This document shows, one piece after another, positions 9,489-21,092 of a stretch of 64,000 bases of DNA. Source of the DNA: Lathyrus oleraceus (Eukaryota > Streptophyta > Magnoliopsida > Fabales > Fabaceae); the NCBI RefSeq assembly GCF_024323335.1, contig NC_066581.1:177189330-177253329 (forward strand), given 5' to 3'. A model generated the notes under the pieces. The model was given only the letters and a program-made list of their open reading frames with translations, ran no database searches and was not told the origin of the DNA. The position numbers and the translations under genes are program-made. Positions within the stretch are counted from its first letter, which is position 1. Each line of letters opens with the position of its first letter.

Positions 9489-9593
9489 AAAAAAAAAAAA
9501 AAAAGGAGGAGGGTGCAAAATCAAAAGAAATCCAAATCAAAAGAAAGAAAAAGAAAGAAAGAAACAAAAGAGAAATAGCACCCTCAAAGTCCC
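9484..9593 (+). other. Purine-rich filler at the RT-integrase deletion junction
   Basis: About 110 bp, almost all A and G with a long A-run (9486-9503) and AAAGA/GAAA repeats. It replaces the ~2.95 kb that C has between 42770 and 45715. Nothing coding. It may be filler made when the deletion formed. Confidence 0.75.
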
Positions 9594-9932
9594 AAGTTGA
9601 CTGATGCTGAATGGATTCAGAGTCACTACGACCAAGTGAATCTGATCGAAAGGAAGAGATCAACTGCCATGTGTCATGGTCAGTCATATCAGCAGAGAGT
9701 GAAAAAGCATTCAACAAGAAGGTCAAGCCTCGTGTGTTCCGAGAAGGTGACCTTGTGCTCAAGAAAGTCTTGTCTTTCGTGCCCGATTCCAGGGGCAAGT
9801 GAACTCCAAGCTATGAATGTCCATATGTTATCAAGAGAGCCTTTTCAGGCGGTGCTTTGACACTTACAACAATGGATGAAGAAGTTCACTCGTCCTACGA
9901 ATCCCGATGCAGTCAAGAAATACTTCGCTTAA
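9594..9932 (+). pseudogene. Element A integrase C-terminal remnant
   Basis: Reads TDAEWIQSHYDQVNLIERKR, AMCHGQSYQQRV and, after a one-base frame change near 9710, VKPRVFREGDLVLKKVLSF. It matches the last ~110 residues of integrase in C (45718-46053), downstream of the catalytic core. A TGA near 9800 and a later indel near 9880 break it again. It ends with a TAA at 9930, where C's integrase also ends. The HHCC and D,D-E parts are absent. Confidence 0.88.
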
Positions 9933-9971
9933 AAAAAAATAAAAAATAAAAAGAAAAAGCAAAACAGCTCG

Positions 9972-10125
9972 CTAAGTCGAACACCCCAAAGGGCGACTTA
10001 GGCAAAAAGGAGCGTCTCGGTGGATTGAAAACCCGAAAGGGCGATCCAGGCAAAAGTTAGAGACATTGAAAAAAAAAAGAATTTGCATCCCGCTAGATTG
10101 AGCACCTCACACTGGGGCAATCTAG
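9972..10125 (+). promoter_or_regulatory. Three consecutive stem-loops after the integrase stop, element A
   Basis: Stem-loop 1 (9972-10001): CTAAGTCG/CGACTTAG, perfect 8 bp, around an inner CCC/GGG. Stem-loop 2 (10021-10048): TGGATTG/CGATCCA with one G-T pair and a CCC-GAAA-GGG tip. Stem-loop 3 (10093-10125): CTAGATTG/CAATCTAG, perfect 8 bp. Each is followed by GGCAAAA. C has the same three (46075-46227) with changed bases that still pair, which suggests an RNA structure kept in the 3' UTR. Confidence 0.72.
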
Positions 10126-12364
10126 GCAAAAATTAGGGATTTGGCAAGTAACTGCATCTTGACAAGACCGTGTTCTATATCTGTCATCCGTCAGGGATTC
10201 TCGATTCGTCGTCGACTGAAGCTTTGAATACATCGAAAATTCGGAATGGTAGAGGAAAGGTCATTATGTTCAATGTAGCCCTCTCCAATATATATCACCG
10301 ATTTCAAACTTGTACAGATCTATGGAGTCTCGTCCTTTGCAGACTACCATTCCATCACATCAATTTGAGCTTTTATCCAATTATTTGCACTCTTATTTGT
10401 TTCAACTCAACAAACGTTTTGCATGTTTTAATTGATAAAGTATCATTGTTTTTTCAAAATAAATAAATTTTTCAAAATTGTTCTCAAACTAAGTGAATAT
10501 TCACAATGATGGAAGGATACTTAGGAGACCCACAGTGCTCTCCCAAGGGCGGTATGATTACCAACAGGTAAGACAATGGTTCGTATCTCGAGCATGACTG
10601 TATCTTTTCCCTGTAGAACCTCTCATGGTTTCTCCTCAGCGAGATTGCCCAGTGTAGTGTTGGTTGAAGTTGTTCATCTTCATGTCCCCGGCAGTGCAGT
10701 TTTTTCTTCCAAGTCCCTATTAGCACCTATAGTGGGGCATCCCCAGTAGAGTGCTGTTTGAGCCCTATTGTGGGGCATCCCTAGCAAGTTTGCTGTTTGG
10801 AAGCTTTTTGTGGGGCAGTCCTAGGCAGAGCATTTATTGAAGACTTCAACTTTCCTCTCTCCAGCAGAGCAGTCTTCCTCCCTCCCCCAGCATGGGTGCT
10901 ATTCTTGGAAGATTCGGTATTTGGTGGATTGACATCCAGTACTCCATCATGTCATCAGATAGATCCCCAACGGAGTTGTTAGCATGAGGAGCTTTATTAA
11001 GGCCTATCTATCTTCATCAGAGATCTGGTTGCTTCTGAGTATCTCTGATTTCCAGCACGAGTTGTTGTGGCGCGTCCGCCAGTATGTTGAACTCTTTTCT
11101 CCGGTTATGACTGACGATCCCTCCGGAAACCTCTGGTGGCCTTCCTCCCCAGCAGGATGGTGTTGCTCCCTGATATCCCAGTCTCCAGTGGATTTTCTCG
11201 TCTCTCTGGTGACTTTGGTTTTCCCTCCGGAAGAGTGGTACCGGATGGTTGATTCCCGGACCTGTGTGTTGAGCACGTCTGTTTGTCAGCATTCATCATA
11301 CATTTTTAGGTATCATGCATGCATGCATAATCATAGCATTCAGATACTCATGATGCAGCTGTTGCCGTGTATCTGTTGATGGTTGTCTCCTGCTATTTGT
11401 TGATACAGATCTCTCCAGTAGATCCTCCCTAACAGATTTGAGATCAGTGTCTCCTCAGCGAGCCTGAAGGTTACTGCCTTCCTAGTAGGGTTTGTGTTGA
11501 TGGTTTTCCCTCAGTGAGATCCCCAAGCGGATCGGGTTCGGAGAAAATCATCCCCAGTAGAGATAAGAATGGGTTGCCTCCCCTAGTAGGGCAATCTCCA
11601 AGCAGTTCGGGTTCGATGGAGTGCATCCCCAGCAAGGTTTGTCTTTCCCCAGCAGGGTGGAAGTTGACGTGATTATAAGATCCTCAGCACAGTTCCTGGA
11701 GTTCCCCGGTGTTGTCTCTGGAGGAGACGTGTGTTTATGCATTCATCATTTAGATAAGCATATCATATTGCATCATTAGTGCATATCATTTCCATGATCA
11801 TGGGGCATTGTGTAAAACAAAAAAACTCATGCATCAACATTGCAATCATGTCCATTAGCCCTAGGCCGTGGTGACCAGCCGAGATTGGGTTGTTGGAAAG
11901 AGTTTAGCTTCGCGCCATTGGATCGATTTTAGAATTGGGTCCGTCAGCATGGTTGAGAGGTTGGGGCTTTCCCAACAAGTGACTCCTTAGTTGAGTGGGT
12001 ATCCCCAGCAGTGTTACTCCTCGAAGTTCGCAGCATCTTACAAGCTTGGGTCCATTCCTTTAGCAGAAGTGGGTGAGTCTGATCTCTCCATGTAGAGTCT
12101 ACCCCTTAAGCAGAAAGTGTCTACCATTTCCTTCTGCGCTCCCCACTGAGTTACATCCTCGTGGATGACGGTTGTTTCCGTTCCCTCCCTAATGGGATGT
12201 GTTTTCCCTATTGAGTTCTTTCCTCATTAGGATGAGTCCTGATTCAGTCTGCCTTTTTGGATCGATCCTAAACTGGCTTCCTGTTGGCTGTCACCCGTGC
12301 TTCCCTGGGGCATAAATGAATAGTCGCTCATTAACCGGCACTCATTCATCTTATCCTCGGCAGA
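10126..12364 (+). other. Element A 3' UTR, proximal part
   Basis: Non-coding. It is partly alignable with C's 3' UTR (46228-48840), including 'gatttggcaagtaactgcatc' and frequent 'ccccagcag/tccccagt' motifs. Short frames such as 10984-11379 follow the repeated CAGCA words and have no domain signature. 11851-12194 duplicates the sequence of B at 1-349. Confidence 0.8.
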
Positions 12365-12880
12365 ATTTGTGGCTTCTACCAACGAACCGGTAGTTGTAAG
12401 TCCTATCTTTGTGGTTTTCTACCTACTAACTGGTAGTTGTAAAATCCCACTTTCATCCCCTAGCAGAGGTAACCGTTGTGGTTCATTCTGATTGTTGGCG
12501 GATTTCGCGGTCTTCTACCTACTACCCGGTAGTTGTAAATCCTTTTTTCTCGCTCGGTCTCTCAGCAGACTGTTTGTGGCTTCTACCTACAAACCGGTAG
12601 TTGTAAGTCCTATCTTTGTGGTTTTCTACCTACAAGCTGGTAGTTGTAAAATCCCACTTTCACCCCCTAGCAGAGGTAACCTTTGTGGTTCATGCTGTTT
12701 GTTGGCTTCTACCTACAAATCGGTAGTTGTAAGTCCTATCTTTGTGGTTTTCTACCTATTAACTGGTAGCTGTAAAATCCCACTTTCATCCCCTTGGTGA
12801 AGTTAACCCTGTGTGCTCATCCCATCGATGACGGGTTACCTTTTCCGTGGTTTTCTGCCTACTAATCGGCAGATGTAATC
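12365..12880 (+). repeat. CTACC...GGTAG minisatellite in element A 3' UTR
   Basis: Repeated units of the form TCTACCTACAAACCGGTAG followed by TTGTAA occur about eight times with alternating spacing. Each carries a CTACC/GGTAG inverted pair able to form a small hairpin. Element B has the same family as a ~144-bp tandem array at 21331-21780. Confidence 0.82.
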
Positions 12881-13271
12881 CCCTCTTTGTGGTATTGATA
12901 GTCTTGTCCCCTTTGGATACTTGCCCCGATCAAGCAGTATTGTCCCCAGTGGGTCTTCCCCTTTCTTTTGGTTATTTGCTCCGAGTTAGCAACTTTATCC
13001 TCTCTTGATTGGTCATCTTTGGCATGCCTAGTCCTGGTACCCTGACGCTTTTCTTTTCGATCGATTATTCATTTAACAACCTGCAACCCGATTATGGATA
13101 ATCTTCCATGCGAGTGTATTATCTACATTTTGACGGCTACAGATAATATATCTCGTGCACTCTTTGGTCAATCTTTCGATTGTTATCCCCAGCTTGGGTC
13201 TTTGGCATGCGTGCCGGCTCACGTATCACTGTTTTGTTATCTTCGCCGATGCTGATAGACATGAAGAGTTT

Positions 13272-14104
13272 TCCGGTGTTCAGACCGAGGCGGTATCCAG
13301 ACCGATGTGGCGTTCAGGCCAGTTTCCGATTCCAGATCGAAGAAGTTCTCAACAGTCAGGACGAAGAACTTATGGTATTCAGACCAGCATTCCGGTGTTC
13401 AGACCGAGGCGGTATCCAGACCGATGTGGCGTTCAGGCCAGTTTCCGATTCCAGATCGAAGAAGTTCTCAACAATCAGGATGAAGAACTTGTGGTGTTCA
13501 GACCAGTTTTCCGGTGTTCAGACCGAGGCGGTATCCAGACCGATGTGGCGTTCAGGCCAGTTTCCGATTCCAGATCGAAGAAGTTCTCAACAATCAGGAT
13601 GAAGAACTTGTGGTGTTCAGACCAGTTTTCCGGTGTTCAGACCGAGGCGGTATCCAGACCGATGTGGCGTTCAGGCCAGTTTCCGATTCCAGATCGAAGA
13701 AGTTCTCAACAATCAGGATGAAGAACTTGTGGTGTTCAGACCAGTTTTCCGGTGTTCAGACCGAGGCGGTATCCAGACCGATGTGGCATTCAGGCCAGTT
13801 TCCGATTCCAGATCGAAGAAGTTCTCAACAATCAGGACGAAGAACTTGTGGTGTTCAGACCAGTTTTCCGGTGTTCAGACCGAGGCGGTATCCAGACCGA
13901 TGTGGCATTCAGGCCAGTTTCCGATTCCAGATCGAAGAAGTTCTCAACAATCAGGACGAAGAACTTGTGGTGTTCAGACCAGTTTTCCGGTGTTCAGACC
14001 GAGGCGGTATCCAGACCGATGTGGCGTTCAGGCCAGTTTCCGATTCCAGATCGAAGAAGTTCTCGACAATCAGGACGAAGAACTTGTGGTGTTCAGACCA
14101 GTTT
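13272..14104 (+). repeat. 119-bp tandem array, seven copies, in element A 3' UTR
   Basis: TCCGGTGTTCAGACCGAG recurs at 13272, 13391, 13510, 13629, 13748, 13867 and 13986, exactly 119 bp apart. Internally the unit is built from diverged ~38-bp subunits (GTATCCAGACCGA, TTCCAGATCGA, TTCAGACCAG). Ogre 3' UTRs are known to harbour such arrays and to seed satellites. 119 is 2 modulo 3 and the unit has almost no stops, so all three forward frames stay open for 190-295 codons. I do not regard these as genes. Confidence 0.95.
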
Positions 14105-14380
14105 TTCCGGTATCCAGACCGAAGTGGCGTTCAGGCCAGTTTTCCCGGTATCCAGACCAAAGTGGCGTTCAGGCCAGTTCCCGGTATCCAGACCGAAGTG
14201 GCGTTCAGGCCAGAGTTCCCGGTATCCAGACCGAAGTGGCATTCAGGCCAGTTCCCGATTTTCAGATCAAAGAAGTTTCAGACAATCAGGTCGAAGTGTG
14301 TGGCATTCAGACCAGTTTTCCGATTTCCAGATCGAAGTGGTGTTCATACCAGATTTCCGGTGGTCAGACCAACATTGATA
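14105..14380 (+). repeat. Short-unit (~36-38 bp) continuation of the array, element A
   Basis: After the seventh 119-bp unit the array changes to units of GGTATCCAGACCGAAGTGGC plus 'ttcaggccagt', with some decayed copies carrying 'gatcgaag'. This is the unit that dominates in element B (22200-23110), so the 119-bp unit is probably a higher-order form of it. Confidence 0.88.
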
Positions 14381-14676
14381 CTCTCATATTCCGGTGATTA
14401 GTGTTCAGACTAATGTGCAGCGTTCAGGCCATGGGTATTCCTGTGTTGCCATTTATTTTGGTATCCAGGTCAACTTTCCGTTTCGGTACTCAGGCCGATT
14501 TTCACCGTACCAGACGGATTCTTCTTTTGAGATTGTTTCTTCGCCGATTTCTGACAGGCATGGTTAATTATTTCATAGGGATTCAGGATCAAAATCCGGG
14601 TTTTCTTAGTATTTAACCATCTCCCACTATGATCATATGAAGAACATCCTGCTTCATATTCCCTAGTTGAAGACGC
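14381..14676 (+). other. Element A 3' UTR, distal end
   Basis: Decayed array words ('gtattcctgtg', 'caggccgattttcacc') followed by unique sequence up to the polypurine tract. It is closely similar to B at 23111-23429. Nothing coding. Confidence 0.75.
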
Positions 14677-14691
14677 TTAAATAGGGGCAGC
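14677..14691 (+). promoter_or_regulatory. Polypurine tract of element A
   Basis: TTAAATAGGGGCAGC directly abuts the 3' LTR start (TG at 14692). TAAATAGGGGCA is shared by B (23430-23444), C (48844-48859) and D (minus, near 63979-63994). This is the plus-strand priming site of reverse transcription. Confidence 0.9.
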
Positions 14692-15281
14692 TGTCATACC
14701 CCGATTTTGGTCCTGAAATTTTTATGTTTGTTTAGCATACTTGGCCTAACCTTACTTTGGTTTTTATGTGAGAATTGGTCTTGGTCCAAAGTCATGGTGT
14801 TTTTTCTTGAGATTGTTAATATGTCTATGGTCTGGGTCATTTGAACAACCGGTTTTCTTTTGTTTCAAGCCACTTTCTAGTCATGTTATTGGTTCATGGA
14901 TACTATGCCAAAACCCCAACCTTATTGGTCTCATTTCATGTTTTTGTTCATACACATTATCAGTCAAGTTATTTTCAAAAAAAGAGTCAAATATTCAAGT
15001 CATGATTAAACCAATTGTGAAAACCAACTTCAAACCTTTTTGTTAATCCATTTCAATTCATTTCACATCATTCTAGACCATTACATTTCCATAAACCAAA
15101 TCACCAATAAGTCAAATTGTGAATCCTTGCACATAGAAAAATGATAGAATCCATGAACCAAAGTTTATGTGGAAGTAAAAGACATTGAACACAAAAGCTA
15201 TGACATCCATCTCATATAGAATTCATGTAATCATTAAAATACATTGGGTATAGCAAAATAAGTGGATTTTGGTTTAATCTT

Positions 15282-15902
15282 GAATCACAGCCACGTGTTT
15301 CTGCTTCTTATGCTGAACCACCAGTTTCGGACTGTGGGTTTGAGGAAGAAGCAAGAGAATATCTCAACTCAGTTCATATAGATGATGATCCAGTGGACAA
15401 GTTTAGTCTTCCTGAGTAACAGCAACAACTACAAGAAGATCTCGAGACTGAAGTTGTGGTGGAGGAAACTCCTACACAGGAGGCATATCCACCGGTGCCT
15501 AATGTTGCTCATACTATCCGTGAAACCCCTTGTCACTCTTATGGAAGTCTTTTGAGGAGCCTGCTAATAAAACTTATGCATCTATTTTACGTGTCTCCAA
15601 AGGCCAATCAGTGTTGCCCGTTGCACCCGAACATGCCCCACATCATTCTTTTTAAAGTGCTCCTCCTTCAGAGTTTAATCACGTGACGCAGCCTACTGCT
15701 CAGCATGCTGTGGTGCACAGCCTGTTTACCAGCAGTCAAGCTCAACATCTACATATATTTCAGAGTCAGGGGCCGATGCAGCAGTGGATGGTTACAAATT
15801 TGACCATGAAGAAGTAACATATGTCTATGCGAGAAACCTGTCTGTTGATATCACCGAAGCTAAAGACCTGCATAAGCATAAAAACACCCGAATTCAATCA
15901 AT
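15282..15902 (+). pseudogene. Captured G3BP-like fragment, copy in 3' LTR of A
   Basis: Same sequence as 940-1560, including its stop after KFSLPE. Its presence in both LTRs shows the cassette was already part of the element's RNA when this copy inserted, because both LTRs are made from one template. Confidence 0.72.
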
Positions 15903-15993
15903 ACTCAACAAAAACTCTAACAGAAATTCACGGTGGATCCAACCAATTCATAACTGATATAATTGAAACTCACATTGATTCTAACTAACTGTG

Positions 15994-16099
15994 AATGGTT
16001 ATGCTTAATACTGGCCGTGCTGCCCAAGGAATGCCTCTCAAGGTTTCCCCTGCAAAAATTGCTTGTCTTGATTTCAATCTTCAGAAGACAAAAATGCAG
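15994..16099 (+). pseudogene. Captured CCT1 fragment, copy in 3' LTR of A
   Basis: Copy of 1652-1757 with no difference seen. It reads LNTGRAAQGMPLKVSPAKIA and then CLDFNLQKTKMQ. Non-functional piece of the chaperonin subunit gene. Confidence 0.85.
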
Positions 16100-16545
16100 T
16101 CAAATAATACAAGCTAATCTCTATCCATTGAGGTTCAATATGTTGGTAAAGCCAGAGCCAATCGTTGATAACCAAAAAAAAAAAGAGGATTTGGAAAGTA
16201 GTTAGATTCATTGGACGGTGTTGCTGTCAAACAAGAATTTATTCAACAGGCCATCTAATTCAACTGTTAGCAATTCAAAGTTGTTCGATTATACAGTCAA
16301 GAAAGATCAAAAACAGTAAAGAGAACGGCTACAACTCAGTTGAGTAAAGTGTTGCCACAAATATCATCAATTCTTCTGCTTCCATGACAGGGTCGACCGG
16401 AAGATTGTAGTAGCGCAGGAGTTAATATTGAGAGAGCATGTGAGAAAGTTTCGTCAAATCTTGAACATGTGCCTCTTTTGACAAAAGGGTTTGCTGCATA
16501 CAAGTTCTGCAGGTTTTGTTGCCGTTGTGGGCCTGCTACATACAA

Positions 16546-16645
16546 CACAGCAAGCTTCCTGAGACCAGAGTTCAACTGACCGGGGAACCTCAAACAGCAT
16601 GTTGCACCAGACATAGTTGCTGATATCAGATGACTCAGATCACCA
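16546..16645 (-). pseudogene. Captured beta-tubulin fragment, copy in 3' LTR of A
   Basis: Copy of 2203-2302 on the minus strand, with the same putative 3' splice-site sequence upstream. Non-functional. Confidence 0.88.
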
Positions 16646-17665
16646 ACTGCATCAACACAGAAAATAAAATCAAGCACACTAAAAAAAAACACACCAAGTC
16701 TAGGAAATACGTGAGTTAACCATGGGAGCATCAAGGCTAACCCTGCTGTTGCACCAGTTCATCCCATGTCCTGCAGCACCTTGCCTTCGCTTTGCCTGCA
16801 TTGTCAACAGTCCAACATAAGTCATGACATGTCAAAACCATTAAGAGACATCATATCCAAATTGGTTAACATTATGTTCAAGAGGTTCAACCGGCATAAC
16901 AAACAGCACGACATTAAACATATCTCAAGCCTTACAAACCATTTAAGACTTGTTTTACCTTGCTCAACCAAACCATCAAGCACGAAACCCGCATGAGGTA
17001 GCTTGTGAAACATGACAATAGCTTACACCAAATTCTTGCACCAGGCATATAATGGATATTCAGCAGGTTGGGAGTTGGACATGTTGTCTATTGGACATTC
17101 TACACTTGGTTTAACCAAGACCACAAGTAAGCCAATGTCAAATTGTTGCAGCCAAACCCTGATGCCATACACCACATGTTGAAGTCATTGGATGCATGAC
17201 ACGCCCAACATGACCACAAGACCTGCAACAAAAGAATCGAGACAAATGAATTGTAAAGCATAATAGCCAGTAACCCAATGCCAAGTACCACTGAACCAAA
17301 CATGAGGAGTCTATCAAACCAATAACCCAATGCCACTGAACCTGTAGAGAATTCTATGCTAATCCATTGTTTTGCTGCACCATTCAACTCATGACTCCTG
17401 TAACAATGCTCTGAATTCACTGCAGTAACACAATTGAGTTAGCTGGAGGTTACAAGAAAGTCACTGCAGTAAAATGAGCAAATGAATTAGTAAAAATGCA
17501 AAAATCCAGAATTTCCCAATTTGGGATTAAGACAAAAGCGATTAGAAAAAGCTAAGCTCAGATTACCATTTTTTCGAACCATACACCAAAAAGGACCACT
17601 CTTTTTTCTGAGCACCAAAAGGCCTTGGCTGGGATACTTCTTGGATGAAACCCTAAAGCTGTGAA

Positions 17666-17676
17666 GATAAATAGAG
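17666..17676 (+). promoter_or_regulatory. TATA-like box in element A 3' LTR
   Basis: GATAAATAGAG, identical to 3324-3334. In a 3' LTR it could drive read-out into the flanking element B sequence. Confidence 0.4.
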
Positions 17677-18576
17677 AGAAAGAGGAATCAGAGAGGATCG
17701 GCCGAAAAAACCCTAGAAAAAATTCAATACGACGGCAAAGAGAAAAAAAACCCTAACGAAACAAAAAAGGAGGAGGCGAAGAAAAGAGGAGACTCTCTGA
17801 AGGGAAAGAAGTAACATCGGCAGCGCTCCTAACCAAAGAACTCCACCAAAGATCCCTGAATCTTCCTTGATGAAAAACTTCTGCCAAGCATAGTAGAGCG
17901 GGAGGTCTTAATAGACGGACAAAAAGAAAGGGACGAGAAGCATTTACCTACATCCATCGGTGAATCTCGATTGCAACTGGTTAGTTTCCTCTCTGAATTT
18001 CCTACGTGTTGATTATGCGAACCTTGGTTGTTTTTCGATTTGGGTTTCGTCAAAGCCTCCGTTAGGTTTAGCATTAACCGCTCATGTTGTGGTGATCTCT
18101 TTTGATTTTTCCCTGTGTGTTTTAATTAAAGACAAAGTGGATATTTGAGATAAAGAAATAAGTCTGTTACCCTTTTTTTTCGAAAATGGAAGAGGGAGTT
18201 TCTAGGTTTTGATTTCCCCAACTATTTACTTTCTTTACTACTTCATTCGTTTGGTTTATCAAAGGTCAAGATATTTGGACCGGTCCACAAAGCTGGCTAT
18301 CCCAATGGGTTGCCCTTTGTGTTTTCCCATGTCCCAAATCATCATTATGTCAGCCTTAATGACTAGCATCTTTCGCTGGAATCGAAGAAGTCAGGCAATT
18401 GTTTTCTCTCTTTTAGTCTTCCTGCAGTATTCCCACACTGGACCAAGAAATGGAGGATTGGGCTTCAGTCAATCCAAGTCCAACGGCCCGTGTTTGTTTT
18501 TGTTGATTTTTGGCTAGTGGGTTTCCACTCCGTTTATGTACTTTTGTTGGTCCTAGCCTAACAAGTAAGTAACTCA

Positions 18577-18641
18577 TGGCCAGGCGGAAATGGAGTTAGT
18601 TCATTTCCTCCTTAGTAGCGGGTTCGATACCCGCGTGTGCC
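18577..18641 (+). other. tRNA-like segment, copy in 3' LTR of A
   Basis: Copy of 4236-4300 with an A-box-like TGGCCAGGCGG and a B box GGTTCGATACC (18621) inside a perfect T-arm. Confidence 0.58.
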
Positions 18642-19433
18642 ATATTTGGTTTTTATAACTTTTTTTTTATTTATTTTCTTTTAAGTTATTCTTTTTAATT
18701 TACTCACATTTATGTTTTAATCCAATTTCTCTCACACTTATTATTTCTTTAGTATTTACACCTTTTATTTATTTTAATTGGCAAAGCATCGATTTTAATT
18801 TATGGATTCAACTACTCTTATGTTGCTTATCCATGATTATTTTATCGAGATAACAATAGGATTTCGCCGTGTTATGATTAATCGCATATGACATTTCAAT
18901 ATGTGTAAACCGGCCTTAAGTACATTATTTAGGGTTTGTATGTCCCTCAATTTCCATCCGTGCAAATCCCGATTTTATCTTTTTACCGATTTAATTTTTT
19001 AAGTGTCTTGTAAATATAACTTGTTGTGTTATTTTCACATAGCTTACTCTTGGGCTTCCTTACAATGAGACATGTCCCTTGCACTTACACTCATACATTG
19101 TTTAATGCTTCATTATTTCATTCTTCGATCATTTGATTCGATTATATACTTGTTTATATCTTAATTGTTTGATTAACTGTGGCCTACTTGTATGGTGTAT
19201 GAGGCATGTATTATTATTGTTTGTTTGCCATGAACAACCCCCATTCATAACAAATGTACCCCTCTCCCATGAAATGTATAATATTTATTCTTTCATTCTT
19301 TATTCATCTGTTAATACAAGAATTAAAATGAACATTCGATAACCATTTCAAAACAAGATCAAAACCTCGATCCAACGTCGAGTAATCATTTTTCAAAACC
19401 TAACAGAACCAACACGTATTCATCCACCCTTTT

Positions 19434-19573
19434 GTAAGTCGATTGCTTTATGCATCGCCATCAACCTTGTAAGCCGATTGCTTTATGCATCGCCATCAAC
19501 CTTGTAAGCCGATTGCTTTATGCATCGCCATCAACCTTGTAAGTCGATTGTTCCATGCGTCGCCATCTACCCT
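19434..19573 (+). repeat. 35-bp tandem repeat, copy in 3' LTR of A
   Basis: Same four units as 5095-5234, with the same period. Confidence 0.9.
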
Positions 19574-20250
19574 TATCCCTAACACTTCTCCTTGCTCCAT
19601 TCGTCGATTCTTGTTCCGATTAGGTAGCACCCATTAGATAGAACCCTTTGTATGATAGCATAGGTAGATTTCCCATATCCCTTTGCATGATAACATAGGT
19701 AGGATTCCCATATCCTTTTGTATGATAACATAGGTAGAATTCCCATATTCTTTGCATGCTAACATTAGGTAGATATTCCCATTTGTAAATCCTAAACACT
19801 TAAGTACACATTGCATGACAACTTTAGGGCAGAGCTTCCCCATTTCCTTTAGACCTTTCCGAGCGTCTCCGATCTTGTGGCATGTAGTCCGTTCTATTGC
19901 AAAGAGGTAACTGCCTAAGACTCGATTCAGCGAGCTGCGACACCTACTGCTAGGACGTGAACACATTGCCCACTCTCCTCTGACACAACTGGTGTCTTCC
20001 TTTGTAAGTCCATGTTCAGATGGCAATCCCTAGTTAGGGGAACTACATCGCCCTGATCCTTGTTCCAGACGAGGTATGTAGGCAGGAGGTCGTGCGAGAC
20101 CTCTCCGGGCACTTTTCCCCTTTTTTGTGTGCGTGCTTGACAGTTATAGGCTCGAGTTCCCGACTCCCTATTAACTTGTTTGGTTGTTGTGTGCTTGGAA
20201 GCTGATGTAAGTCCATCAAGTGGCATTCGGGTTCCAGTGTGGTTTTGTTG

Positions 20251-20449
20251 GGTTCGGATGCTGATGTAAGTCCAGTGATTGGCAGTCGGGCTCCACGTTT
20301 GCCCCTTTGTGTTTGTTGGGTTCGGATGCTGATGTAAGTCCAGTGATTGGCAGTCGGGCTCCACGTTTGCCTCTTTGTGTGTGTTTGGTTCGGATGCTGA
20401 TGTAAGTCCAGTGATTGGCAGTCAGGCTCCACGTTTGCCTTTGCCTGTG
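20251..20449 (+). repeat. 68-bp tandem repeat, copy in 3' LTR of A
   Basis: Same three units as 5912-6110. It carries one of the two LTR-LTR substitutions I could find (C to T near 20370). Confidence 0.9.
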
Positions 20450-20470
20450 TTTGTTTGTGTGCGTGTAGCC

Positions 20471-20826
20471 GAACTACGGCAACTCTGATTCTCATGTTCA
20501 GATGAGATACGTAGGCACAAGATGCGATGTCTTGCCGAGTTTGACTAACAACTAACAACTAATCCTTGTTTGCTTTCGCCCTCGTTGCGATCCTTTCTCT
20601 CGCCCTCGTTGCGATCGAGACATTCCCTTTCTCTTGCCCTAGTTGCAGTCGAGACCCTTATCCCGTAGTTAGTTTGAACTACGTTTTGCTCTGATTCTCA
20701 TTCCCGATGAGATACGTAGGCATAAGACGCGATGTCTTAGCGAGCGCACTTATCCTTAACCCTTAGGTAGCCGAGCTACGAAGACTCTGATTCTCATAAT
20801 CAGATGAGATACGTATGCAGTGGATG
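20471..20826 (+). promoter_or_regulatory. Three hairpin + TACGTAGGC modules (LTR A, 3')
   Basis: Hairpins TCTCAT...ATGAGA at 20490-20507, 20696-20712 and 20792-20809, each followed by TACGTAGGC/TACGTATGC. Copy of the module at 6132-6487. Confidence 0.7.
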
Positions 20827-20923
20827 CGACATCCGTGCGAGTCATTTTTCTCTTGACCCTTTTAGTAAATAGTACATTAGATAAACATACACCCTTTAGA
20901 CAAGAAACAAACAAGAGTGGATC

Positions 20924-20939
20924 CCGTAGAGTACTACGG
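20924..20939 (+). promoter_or_regulatory. AGTA-loop hairpin (LTR A, 3')
   Basis: CCGTAG-AGTA-CTACGG, copy of 6585-6600. Confidence 0.72.
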
Positions 20940-21082
20940 ATGCGTAGGGGTGCTAATACCTTCCCTTCGCATAACCGACTCCCGAACCCAAGATTTGGTT
21001 GCGAGACCTTGTCTTTTCCTTCCCTTTCTCCAGGTTTACTTCGAGCGTTTCCTTTCCCTCCTTTGGGATAAATAACGCACGG

Positions 21083-21092
21083 TGGCGACTCT
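21083..21092 (+). promoter_or_regulatory. Primer-site-like decamer in U5 (LTR A, 3')
   Basis: TGGCGACTCT, copy of 6744-6753. No primer site follows this LTR, as expected for a 3' LTR. Confidence 0.72.

Noticed and set aside
13155..14401. Open frames of 188-295 codons over the 119-bp array
   Set aside because: They exist in all three forward frames and simply follow a stop-poor tandem repeat in a 3' UTR.
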